The position numbers were made by a program, and so were the translations under genes. This document shows, one piece after another, positions 6,693 to 13,834 of a stretch of 17,350 bases of DNA. Source of the stretch: Flavobacteriaceae bacterium. Its GTDB lineage: Bacteria > Bacteroidota > Bacteroidia > Flavobacteriales > Flavobacteriaceae. Within the stretch, counting starts at the first letter, position 1. Each line of letters begins with the position of its first letter. Under the pieces are notes generated by a model. The model was not told where the DNA came from. It did no database searches and was given only the letters and a program-made list of their open reading frames with translations. Location: positions 1-17,350 of the forward strand of contig JABHGH010000123.1 in the NCBI GenBank assembly GCA_018672145.1, read 5' to 3'.

Positions 6693-8380
6693 TTTCTGAA
6701 AAAATCAATTTCATGGGTCGCTTTGTTTCCCACATTGTCTATAACGTCAATTTTAAGTTTATGTTTTGTTCCTTTTAGAGTAAAGTATTTATCAAAGCTA
6801 AAAGTCAATTCCTTTTTTTTGGGTTCGTACGAAAATAAAGCCCATTTTCCGTCAATGGTGCCACGATAACTTTTTATACCACTCTGTCTATCGTCAATTG
6901 TAAAACGTAAGCTCTTATAATTTGACAACCAACGTTTATTATACACTTGTAGCGCTTTTATGGTCGGCGCAACGGTGTCTTGTTCAATGGTGTAAACTCC
7001 GGTACTTTTGATTTTGGCCTGAAAATAATCCCCAGCTATTTTATTACTAATAAACTTGATTTTATTTTTTGTTTTTACGCCCAAAAAATGTCCGTTTATG
7101 GAATCGGGTGCTTTTAGTTTAATGGTAAACGGTTTCCGAATGGCGATGTGATCGCCCTTCAAAAAAAGTTCATTATTGACTAAGCCAAGTTCAATTCTGC
7201 TACTCTCAAAGACTCCTTTTTTAGGAATGTATATCTCAGCTTCATCATAAAGAAACAAATAGTCTCTGTTGGATGCAATGATTTTACCGTTTGTGACTCC
7301 TTTTGGAGGAACCATAACCTTTTGATCATGGCCTTTAATGGGCACAAACAAATAGCGAGAATTGTTCTTTACATCTGAAACCTTGATTTGGTAAGCATAG
7401 TCTTTTCCAATTTCAACAGTTATATTTCCGTCGTTTAGGTGATTGAAAAAATCGAGTTCGTTTCCAGGTGAACGAAATAACTTTTGAATACGTTGTCTTG
7501 TGCGACTGTAACGTGGGTAATCGATTAAAGCATTTAAATATTCAGAATCTGAAAACCTTATTTTGGAAAATTGTAATTGATTGATGACAGTGCCATTTAG
7601 TTTTGCGTTGATTTCATATACGCCGTTTTTGTTATAGGCTTTGTCTTGACGATCATACGTTCCAATGCCAAAACCAATCGTTCCCAAAGCAAAAACTCGA
7701 TCAGCAGCATATATGCTGTCGTTAATTTTCTTAAACGGAATTTGAATCTCTTGTTTTGATGCGTTAATGACTGCATTTTTTCCAATAGGGTAGGCAATCA
7801 ATGTTTGGATTACGGGTCTCACATTATCATCAATTTCGTAATGCTCGATCAAAGGGTTGATGGGTTTTTGCGTGTTGGTTTCACGAATTTCAAAATGCAA
7901 ATGGGGACCAAAAGAACCACCTGTGTTTCCTGAATATCCAATAATTTCTTTTTTATTGATGGGTAGCTCGTTGGGCTCAAAAAACATTTCAACTTCAAAA
8001 GATTCCTTCTTGTACTGTTCTTCTCTGACGAATGAAGTAATCCGATCAGAAAAGTTTCTCAGATGCGCATAGACAGATGTGTTTCCATCAGAGTGACTGA
8101 TATATATAGCTTTTCCGTATCCGTTCGTTGAAATTTTAATACGCGACACATAGCCATTGGAAACTGCGCTGATTGGAAACCCTTCTTTACCTTGGGTTTT
8201 GATGTCAATCCCTGCATGAATGTTTGAGCCCCGGAGCTCTCCAAATGTTCCAGACAGGAATATAGGAATGTCAAGAGGTGCGGCGTAATTTTTTAGTTGA
8301 TTTTCCTGTGCATAAAGCAAGGATGATGTCCATAAAAGGGCTAGGGTTGCCATATATCGCATGTGGTAAAAATAAGGCAT
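6689..8380 (-). CDS. Secreted M23 (LytM/lysostaphin-type) zinc metallopeptidase
   Basis: This 563-aa exported protein begins with a signal peptide that probably ends near SSLLYA|QENQ. Its peptidase M23 domain lies near the N-terminus at about 40-180 and has a complete metal site: H55 and D59 (GSNIHAGID), H106 (VYAHL) and the HLH pair H160/H162 in SFGPHLHFEI. Enzymes of this fold cut peptide cross-links in peptidoglycan or activate hydrolases. The remaining 380 residues look beta-rich, perhaps Ig-like near the end (DRQSGIKSYRG, IDVIDNVGNKATHEI), with no named domain I can assign. The ATG at 8380 gives a slightly long leader; the ATG at 8362 (MRYMATLALL) gives a more compact signal peptide and may be the true start. 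The gene is first in a two-gene unit with the TonB-dependent receptor. Confidence 0.9.
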   Translation of the reverse strand: MPYFYHMRYMATLALLWTSSLLYAQENQLKNYAAPLDIPIFLSGTFGELRGSNIHAGIDIKTQGKEGFPISAVSNGYVSRIKISTNGYGKAIYISHSDGNTSVYAHLRNFSDRITSFVREEQYKKESFEVEMFFEPNELPINKKEIIGYSGNTGGSFGPHLHFEIRETNTQKPINPLIEHYEIDDNVRPVIQTLIAYPIGKNAVINASKQEIQIPFKKINDSIYAADRVFALGTIGFGIGTYDRQDKAYNKNGVYEINAKLNGTVINQLQFSKIRFSDSEYLNALIDYPRYSRTRQRIQKLFRSPGNELDFFNHLNDGNITVEIGKDYAYQIKVSDVKNNSRYLFVPIKGHDQKVMVPPKGVTNGKIIASNRDYLFLYDEAEIYIPKKGVFESSRIELGLVNNELFLKGDHIAIRKPFTIKLKAPDSINGHFLGVKTKNKIKFISNKIAGDYFQAKIKSTGVYTIEQDTVAPTIKALQVYNKRWLSNYKSLRFTIDDRQSGIKSYRGTIDGKWALFSYEPKKKELTFSFDKYFTLKGTKHKLKIDVIDNVGNKATHEIDFFRK

Positions 8381-8387
8381 TGATCAC

Positions 8388-8405
8388 TAAAGTAAAAGTA
8401 CTTTA
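8388..8405. repeat. 7-bp inverted repeat in the divergent M23 / coiled-coil promoter region
   Basis: TAAAGTA at 8388-8394, a 4-nt spacer, then TACTTTA at 8399-8405. It lies just upstream of the M23 start on the minus strand and a few bases before the -33 element of the opposite promoter. It is short and AT-rich, so chance is possible; an operator is only one explanation. Confidence 0.3.
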
Positions 8406-8408
8406 TCA

Positions 8409-8440
8409 CTTGTCTAATTTTTTGTATTCCCATACCTTTG
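8409..8440 (+). promoter_or_regulatory. Candidate Bacteroidota promoter for the coiled-coil/zapA unit
   Basis: CTTG at 8409-8412 and TACCTTTG at 8433-8440 are separated by 20 nt, matching the Bacteroidota TTG / TAnnTTTG promoter layout. The predicted transcript would begin around 8446-8448, leaving a leader of about 15 nt before the ATG at 8462. This argues against a GTG start at 8438 for the downstream gene. Confidence 0.5.
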
Positions 8441-8461
8441 AGAGTAGTAAGATGTACTGTT

Positions 8462-8758
8462 ATGTCAAACACGAGCAAACTTGTCGATTCTATTGCACAG
8501 CGATTGAGTGTCGTGATGAAGCAAATGGAAACATTGAAAAACGACAATAACTCTTTACGTGAAAATCTTCATAAAACTCAAGAGGATTTAGAGCAGAAAG
8601 GCCTATTGATTAAGGAATTGCGTATGAAAATTGAAGCGGCTCAAACCGCAAGATCTATAACGGAAGGTCATCAAGCTGGCACGAAAGCAAGAACGCAGAT
8701 CGACAAGCTTATCGGCGAAATTGACGTTTGTTTAGAATATTTATCATTATCTCAATAA
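8462..8758 (+). CDS. Small coiled-coil protein encoded directly before zapA
   Basis: This 98-aa cytoplasmic protein has no signal peptide or membrane segment. Residues about 5-65 form one long amphipathic helix with heptad-like spacing (AQRLSVVMKQMETLKNDNN, LRENLHKTQEDLEQKGLLI), which predicts a coiled coil. A second helix near the C-terminus (ARTQIDKLIGEIDVCLEYL) follows a polar linker. I chose ATG 8462 because a promoter -7 element ends at 8440, which excludes the upstream GTG. Only one base separates its stop from the zapA ATG, so the two are surely co-expressed. Small size, coiled-coil character and tight linkage to zapA suggest a divisome role, perhaps like ZapB, which binds ZapA in enterobacteria. 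That is inference; no homology to ZapB is asserted. Confidence 0.75.
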   Translation: MSNTSKLVDSIAQRLSVVMKQMETLKNDNNSLRENLHKTQEDLEQKGLLIKELRMKIEAAQTARSITEGHQAGTKARTQIDKLIGEIDVCLEYLSLSQ

Positions 8759-8759
8759 G

Positions 8760-9038
8760 ATGCAAAAAATAAAAATTACCATAGCTGACCGCGTTTACCC
8801 ATTAAGTGTAACTGAAGGTCAAGAAGCTTTTTTGCGAAATTCCGCTAAACAAATAGAGCAGATGATGAAGCATTATGAGCAAAACTATGCTGTACAGGAC
8901 AAGCAAGATGTTTTGGCAATGTGTGCACTTCAGCTTGCCTTACAGTTGCGCCAAAAAGAATCAAAAACTACAGAGACTTCTGAAGAAATAGAAAAAAAAT
9001 TACGTACTATTGACAATCTATTATCAGAAATGATGTAA
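8760..9038 (+). CDS. zapA: Cell division protein ZapA
   Basis: This 92-aa protein matches the ZapA family: an N-terminal small globular head (MQKIKITIADRVYPLSVTE, then EAFLRNSAKQIEQMM) followed by a C-terminal coiled-coil helix (DVLAMCALQLALQLRQKE..., ending in a short polar helix). ZapA binds FtsZ and bundles protofilaments at the Z ring, forming dimers and tetramers through its coiled coil. Length is typical. It follows the coiled-coil gene after 1 nt and is followed by the 6S RNA, a neighbourhood also known from enterobacteria (zapA-ssrS) and from flavobacteria. Confidence 0.88.
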   Translation: MQKIKITIADRVYPLSVTEGQEAFLRNSAKQIEQMMKHYEQNYAVQDKQDVLAMCALQLALQLRQKESKTTETSEEIEKKLRTIDNLLSEMM

Positions 9039-9065
9039 GTTAGACAAGTTCATTTACATAAAAAA

Positions 9066-9238
9066 TATACTGCCTGCGCCGGTTTTATTTTTGATAAACT
9101 CAACACTAATTTTATTAAAAGAGGTGAGTTTAAATTGCAAAAGCAAGCCATCACGAATGGATCCTTGAACAATTTGGTAGCCTCAAACCTGTTTATTTAC
9201 GAGTTTATACAAAACTCCACTGGTGTGGGCTTTTTTTT
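9066..9238 (+). ncRNA. ssrS: 6S RNA (6S-Flavo type)
   Basis: The segment downstream of zapA folds into a 6S-like rod. The closing stem is 12 uninterrupted pairs including G-U wobbles (9072-9083 with 9219-9230). An inner stem of 8 exact pairs follows (9094-9101 ATAAACTC with 9201-9208 GAGTTTAT). A large, mostly unpaired central region lies inside it, where GAGG 9121-9124 may pair with CCTC 9181-9184. The apical hairpin is AAATT 9132-9136 with AATTT 9171-9175, then CAAG 9144-9147 with CTTG 9164-9167, then CCAT 9148-9151 with ATGG 9157-9160. A run of eight T follows at 9231-9238. In the 6S family the central bubble mimics an open promoter and sequesters the RNA polymerase holoenzyme in slow growth. 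The 5' end is estimated, and no clear TAnnTTTG promoter is seen just upstream. Confidence 0.85.
9219..9238 (+). terminator. 3' arm of the 6S closing stem plus U tract
   Basis: The GC/GU-rich 3' arm at 9219-9230 (ending TGTGGGC) runs straight into eight T residues at 9231-9238. The 6S closing stem can therefore double as the terminator of the zapA/6S transcript. The T tract touches the stop codon of the convergent membrane protein gene at 9237-9239. Confidence 0.55.
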
Positions 9239-10127
9239 AGTAATTGGTTGGAATTTTATTTTTTTCAAACATCATGTGAATCCATAGGATAAGAACCCCA
9301 AAGCCCACAGCCGTAATAATTAATACAGAATTAAGTAATCCTTCAGTCCCAAAAGATAGTTTGACAAGAACAGTTGAAATCACAAACCCAGAATTCCGAA
9401 TCACTTTATTGAATTTATCTGTGTGGGTAAAGGAAAACAATAATAAGAGGACATCAACTAAAATCAGAACGGTAAAAAACTCGTCAAAAAACAAGTTGTT
9501 GATGTTTGCTAAATCAGTAATATCATTTGGGTTGATCAGGGTTATATAAGCCCAAGTTCCGAACGAATAGACTGCCATAATAAGTAAAACAGGGACAAGG
9601 ATAAGTGCAATGATTTTTTTTGCTTTGATAAAACGAATAATTTCGGGTCTTGTTTCTTTGAGTTTTAAAAGTTTTCGAACACGATGCCTATTCATTTTAT
9701 AAAACAGATGAATGAGAATAAAGAGCAGAATGGTACCCACCAGATCATAGGTAAATTGCAAGTCTTCTTGAATACTAAACCAATTATTGCTCAACTCAAG
9801 TTGAGACAGGTCTTTATAGAGCCTTCGAATCACTATAAGCATAATAATCTCGTACTGTTTGCCGATGTAGATTGTCATTGATTTTGGTAAATAATAGATG
9901 AGTAGATATACTTCGTACAACAGAATAAATGAAAACGGTGTATAAATGGCGGCGATAGGACTCGAAAAAAAACCTGCGTCTAAATATTGATCTCCAAAAA
10001 CCTCAATTTTGTTAAGAAAAATCAGAACTAAATGAACAATAAAGCTGATGATAGCGATGTTGATGATGACACGCTCACTAGTTTTTTTTGCTTTTTCTGA
10101 AAACACCTTTTCAATGAGAGTTGTCAT
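9237..10127 (-). CDS. Multi-spanning membrane protein of unknown function
   Basis: This 296-aa integral membrane protein has about seven hydrophobic segments: roughly 20-38, 56-79, 92-101 (short), 126-144, 171-196, 216-233 and 244-284 (possibly two). A basic cytoplasmic stretch (about 145-170, MNRHRVRKLLKLKE...RFIKAKK) separates the first group from the rest, and the N-terminus is also basic. No catalytic motif is visible. The region with VIRRLYKDL after a helix vaguely recalls ion-channel helices, but I cannot support an ion-channel call. It is transcribed convergently with zapA and the 6S RNA, and divergently from the DUF1800 gene, so it appears to be a single-gene unit. The ATG at 10127 gives the full first hydrophobic segment. 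Confidence 0.75.
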   Translation of the reverse strand: MTTLIEKVFSEKAKKTSERVIINIAIISFIVHLVLIFLNKIEVFGDQYLDAGFFSSPIAAIYTPFSFILLYEVYLLIYYLPKSMTIYIGKQYEIIMLIVIRRLYKDLSQLELSNNWFSIQEDLQFTYDLVGTILLFILIHLFYKMNRHRVRKLLKLKETRPEIIRFIKAKKIIALILVPVLLIMAVYSFGTWAYITLINPNDITDLANINNLFFDEFFTVLILVDVLLLLFSFTHTDKFNKVIRNSGFVISTVLVKLSFGTEGLLNSVLIITAVGFGVLILWIHMMFEKNKIPTNY

Positions 10128-10242
10128 AATTTTATTGTTAAAAATGAATTTAAAGTTATTGTTTTTTTACGAAATGATATTTTGCAAATTGGGTTTTTAA
10201 ATATTTATAATTAATTAATTATTATACTTAAGATGAAATTAT

Positions 10243-10250
10243 TAATTTTG
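10243..10250 (+). promoter_or_regulatory. Candidate Bacteroidota -7 promoter element upstream of the DUF1800 gene
   Basis: TAATTTTG matches TAnnTTTG and lies 35 nt before the DUF1800 ATG in a very AT-rich intergenic stretch (10128-10285). No clear -33 TTTG is present at the usual distance. The same ATTAATTTTG string precedes the LytTR regulator gene. In sequence this AT-rich, a chance match is possible. Confidence 0.35.
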
Positions 10251-10285
10251 ATTTTTTAAAAATGATTAATTTTTTATAAAAAAAT

Positions 10286-12010
10286 ATGGCATCACTAGAT
10301 CCTTTTGAAGGCCTGTTAGGTCAGCGACTGGCAAAGCATTTGTTGCGTAGAGCAACGTTTAACATCAATAAAGCCCGTATTGCTCAGTATGAAACATACA
10401 CAGTTGATGAGGCATTAACGGAGTTGCTTGCCATTCCAGCAAAACATTTGTCGCAACCGATACATTATATAAATGGAGGCCTTACTTCTCCTTCACCGTG
10501 GATCAATAATGATCCGATTTACGGTAATGTAAATGAGGATAATGACTCTGGAGATCAGCGAAAAAACGACTTTTTAACAGCTTGGTGGTTGGACGAAGCA
10601 AGACGAGATACCTCTTTGCGTTCGAAAATGACATACTTTTTGTTTACGAACTTGACCGCGCCACAAGAAAACGGAGATAGTTCCTACTATTATGACTATC
10701 TAAGTCTCCTTGATCATTTTTGTCTTTCAGACTGGAAAGAGCTTGTTTTTCAAGTCTCAATAAACCCCAGAATGTTGGGTTTTTTGAACAACGATGAAAA
10801 TACAGTTCAAAATCCAAACGAAAATTATGCACGTGAGCTTTTAGAGTTGTACACCATTGGAGTTGGTAAGCCAATTTATATAGATGAATATGGTAACGTT
10901 GCTTACGAGGGCGGTTCCTTGAACTACAGTGAGGTAGTTGATATTCCAGCACTAGCGCGAATTTTGACAGGATGGAGATTCGAAAAAAACAATCGTGATG
11001 GAATGCCAACAAACGGCACAGAAAATGGAAACTTACCAACAGGTTATGCTGTTCCTGAAGATCACGATTTTACAGCCAAGCAGTTGAGTTCCTACTTTGG
11101 AAACTATACTATCCCAGAATGGAATACTTCTGGAAGAACAAGTACGGAAAAAGAGGAACAAATGGAAATTGAGCTTAGAGGGCTCATAGATGTTATTCTG
11201 GCACAACCAGAAACCGCCAAATACGTTTGTAGAAAGCTGTATCGATTTTTTGTATCACGAACAATTACAACCGAAATAGAAGATCACATTATTGTGCCAC
11301 TAGCAACAACATTTCGAGAAAGTTATAATCTAGAAGCAGTCATCACACAACTATTAAAAAGCAAACATTTTTTTGATGCTGACGATAGTAACTCAACAGA
11401 TGAAATCATAGGTGGATTAATCAAATCCCCAATTGAATTGGCTCTTCATTCTATGACAATCACAAATTTCCCTGTGCCTGACCCCATAACGGAAGGAGAA
11501 AATCATTACAAAAAGTTTTATCAATTATACGTTATCAATAATTTTTTGCTACTCAGTGCTCAGCCTCCATTTGGCGCAGAAACCACGCCTCCTGCGGGTT
11601 TTCCTGCGCACTACTCTGGGCCAAATTATGATCGCAACTGGTTCAACGCAGCCACAATAATCACTCGCTATAACATTTGTTCCAAAGTATTGTACAAAGG
11701 GATTTTTGAGTTTGATGTTATTGAATTTGTTAAAAACACCGTTTCAGACCCCAGCGATCCGGAGTTGATGTTGACGGAACTCACTGATATAATTTTCCCC
11801 GAAACGGCTAGTGCTGAACGAAAACAGTATTTCATTGATACTTTCCTGTTTGATGGTGGTAGCTTATTACAAGAAGGTCCTGATGCTTACTATTATTGGA
11901 AAACACTTTGGAGCGAATATTTAGGAGGGAATAAAGTTAATACCGTCAAAACAATTCTTAATTCTTTACTTGAAGCATTATTGTGGTCACAAGAATACCA
12001 AACAACATAA
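10286..12010 (+). CDS. DUF1800 family protein
   Basis: This 574-aa protein belongs to the DUF1800 family of unknown function. Signatures along its length are HLLRRATF at 18-25, NYARELLELYTIG at 180-192, ARILTGWRF at 224-232, HDFTAKQ, and AKYVCRKLYRFFV at 311-323, followed by LLKSKHFF and IKSPIELALHSM. No signal peptide is visible: the protein begins MASLDPFEG and an in-frame TAA at 10277-10279 rules out an upstream extension. DUF1800 genes are very often next to DUF1501 genes, as here (10 nt spacing), so the two products probably act together. Its biochemical role is not established. It may be a cytoplasmic partner, or it may be exported by a route without a classical leader. Confidence 0.9.
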   Translation: MASLDPFEGLLGQRLAKHLLRRATFNINKARIAQYETYTVDEALTELLAIPAKHLSQPIHYINGGLTSPSPWINNDPIYGNVNEDNDSGDQRKNDFLTAWWLDEARRDTSLRSKMTYFLFTNLTAPQENGDSSYYYDYLSLLDHFCLSDWKELVFQVSINPRMLGFLNNDENTVQNPNENYARELLELYTIGVGKPIYIDEYGNVAYEGGSLNYSEVVDIPALARILTGWRFEKNNRDGMPTNGTENGNLPTGYAVPEDHDFTAKQLSSYFGNYTIPEWNTSGRTSTEKEEQMEIELRGLIDVILAQPETAKYVCRKLYRFFVSRTITTEIEDHIIVPLATTFRESYNLEAVITQLLKSKHFFDADDSNSTDEIIGGLIKSPIELALHSMTITNFPVPDPITEGENHYKKFYQLYVINNFLLLSAQPPFGAETTPPAGFPAHYSGPNYDRNWFNAATIITRYNICSKVLYKGIFEFDVIEFVKNTVSDPSDPELMLTELTDIIFPETASAERKQYFIDTFLFDGGSLLQEGPDAYYYWKTLWSEYLGGNKVNTVKTILNSLLEALLWSQEYQTT

Positions 12011-12020
12011 ATCCAGGAAA

Positions 12021-13646
12021 ATGAAAAGAAGAAAGTTTATTCAACTATCAACGACCGGTTCACTTGCTGGATTTATGCTCAACGGACATCTCGTTAGCGC
12101 ATTTACAAGAACACAACTTTTAAACAATGTTCCTGAAGATATCATTCGTGATCGAAGTATTGTGATGATACAACTCAGTGGAGGTAATGATGGCCTCAAC
12201 ACGATTATTCCAAAAAACCAATACGATAAGTATGCAAGTATTCGTCCAGATATTCGAATTAAGGATAGCGGTTCAAATGCAGGTATTGAATTGGATACTT
12301 CGTTGAGTGTGGAAAGCGAAAGTCTTCTCCATCCCAATCTTCTGCCGTTTAAGCAACTTTGGGACGATGGAAAATTAAATATCGTGCATGGTGTGGGATA
12401 TCCCCAACTCAATAAGTCACACTTTAGTGGACGAGCATTAATGTCAAAGGGAGGAGACGGAACAGATGAAAACAACAACAAACCAAACGGTTGGATGGCT
12501 CGCTATTTACATTCTGGCTTTGATCACAACGACTATGACGATCCGTTAGGGATTCAACTGGGTAATAAAAAACCAGCCGATGAATTCCATTCTGAAGATG
12601 AGCACAAAGTAGATATCAATCTTTCTGGGCAAGACGCTTCTGGTTTTTACTCTCAATTGTCCAACATTGGAAACCCTTTGCCTGAATATGGCGACGCTTC
12701 TTCTGAATACATTGAAAACATAAACTTTATCAATGGCATGGAGGTTACCGCAACCAACTATGCTCAACGTATTAGTGAAGTGTTCGATGCGGGATCAAAT
12801 AAGGCCACCTATCTGCAACATGATCTAGCAGACCAATTGAAAACAGTGGCTAAAATGATTTCGGGCGGTTCAAAAACAAAAGTATTTCTTCTTCGTCTCG
12901 ATGGATTTGATAACCATGCTAATCAAGTTGAAGGTCAAGGGGACAGTCATCTTGGAAAACATGCCAATTTGTTGACAGAGCTCAGCCAATCGATTAAGTC
13001 GTTTCAAGAGGATTTAAAACTGCTTGGCATTGAGGATAATGTGGTAACAACTACTTTTACTGAATTCGGGCGAAAACCTGTTCAAAATGGAAATAGAGGA
13101 ACTGACCATGGAAATTTCGGCCCCATGTTTGTTATTGGAAAACCTGTTCATGGAGGAATGACAGGTAATCATATGTCGCTCGATGCTTTTTCACTCACTG
13201 GGAATGTTAAGCATTTTGATGATACACAAATGCAACACGATTACCGTCAGGTCTATTCCGCAATTATTGGTGACTTTTTGGGAGCCTCTAGTCAGACCAT
13301 CACCGATACAGAATTAGATGATTACGATATCAGTAGGCTGAATTTGATTGCGAGTCCAATTTTAGGCTCACCGTCTAGCAATGAATCACAGCAAAAAATC
13401 GTTATGACACCCAATCCAGTCTTGAATGATGCAGTCGTTCGTTTTCATAGTCCTTTATGGATTCGTGGAGGTCTAGCCATCTACGACACGCAAGGTCGTC
13501 AAGTCCAGAAAATGACGATTGATTTTTCATCGGGTCAAAATGTGATCCCTGTTAACTTGGGTCATCTTTCAAAAGGATTGTATGTTTTAACACTCACAGA
13601 CGATTCCAACCATACCATGTCATCTTTAAAGTTTACAAAGGATTAA
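12021..13646 (+). CDS. DUF1501 family protein with twin-arginine-like leader and T9SS sorting domain
   Basis: This 541-aa exported protein belongs to DUF1501, a family related to the alkaline phosphatase/sulfatase-like fold. The N-terminus KRRKFIQLSTTGSLAGFML has paired arginines before a hydrophobic stretch, resembling a Tat signal. The body carries RSIVMIQLSGGNDGLNTIIP (about 45-64) and TTFTEFGRKP...GTDHGNFGPMFVIG (about 343-372), typical of DUF1501. The last 83 residues (459-541) form a type A T9SS sorting domain: MTPNPVLNDAVV, LAIYDTQGRQV, GHLSKGLYVLTL, then a Lys-Phe-rich end. That predicts secretion or attachment at the cell surface. I use ATG 12021, 10 nt after the DUF1800 stop and just before the RR motif, not the upstream in-frame ATG at 11970, which would overlap DUF1800 and bury the leader. 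Function is unknown. Confidence 0.9.
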   Translation: MKRRKFIQLSTTGSLAGFMLNGHLVSAFTRTQLLNNVPEDIIRDRSIVMIQLSGGNDGLNTIIPKNQYDKYASIRPDIRIKDSGSNAGIELDTSLSVESESLLHPNLLPFKQLWDDGKLNIVHGVGYPQLNKSHFSGRALMSKGGDGTDENNNKPNGWMARYLHSGFDHNDYDDPLGIQLGNKKPADEFHSEDEHKVDINLSGQDASGFYSQLSNIGNPLPEYGDASSEYIENINFINGMEVTATNYAQRISEVFDAGSNKATYLQHDLADQLKTVAKMISGGSKTKVFLLRLDGFDNHANQVEGQGDSHLGKHANLLTELSQSIKSFQEDLKLLGIEDNVVTTTFTEFGRKPVQNGNRGTDHGNFGPMFVIGKPVHGGMTGNHMSLDAFSLTGNVKHFDDTQMQHDYRQVYSAIIGDFLGASSQTITDTELDDYDISRLNLIASPILGSPSSNESQQKIVMTPNPVLNDAVVRFHSPLWIRGGLAIYDTQGRQVQKMTIDFSSGQNVIPVNLGHLSKGLYVLTLTDDSNHTMSSLKFTKD

Positions 13647-13745
13647 CACACATTTTATTTGTGAAGTTTTATTGACGTTTGTAGGGTTTTTATATAAACT
13701 CACTAACTATTAAGTAGGACTGTTGATGTGAAAAAATATAGATCT

Positions 13746-13770
13746 AATTATTGATTGGTTTCCAATAATT
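13746..13770. repeat. 8-bp inverted repeat upstream of the frameshifted TonB receptor
   Basis: AATTATTG at 13746-13753 and CAATAATT at 13763-13770 are exact reverse complements separated by 9 nt. It lies in the 188-nt gap between DUF1501 and the receptor gene, 64 nt before the receptor ATG. A weak -7-like TAAAATTG follows at 13794-13801. The repeat could be an operator or a leader hairpin; no regulator is assigned. Confidence 0.35.
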
Positions 13771-13834
13771 GGTGTTATTTATCATAAAATTTGTAAAATT
13801 GTAGAAACTATCTAATCTAAATAATATTAAAAAA

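Noticed and set aside
7597..8274. Short antisense and out-of-frame reading frames within the M23 gene
   Set aside because: All overlap the strong M23 coding frame and show no start context or protein-like composition.
8438..8461. A longer coiled-coil protein starting at GTG 8438
   Set aside because: The start overlaps the last bases of a good -7 element (8433-8440), so the transcript would begin after it; the ATG at 8462 fits the promoter and the helix start.
11970..12020. An N-terminal extension of DUF1501 from ATG 11970
   Set aside because: It would overlap DUF1800 by 41 nt and place a polar segment before the twin-arginine leader; ATG 12021 gives a normal leader.
13647..13680. Possible terminator after DUF1501 (CACA/TGTG arms)
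   Set aside because: The stem is only about four pairs and no clean T tract follows.
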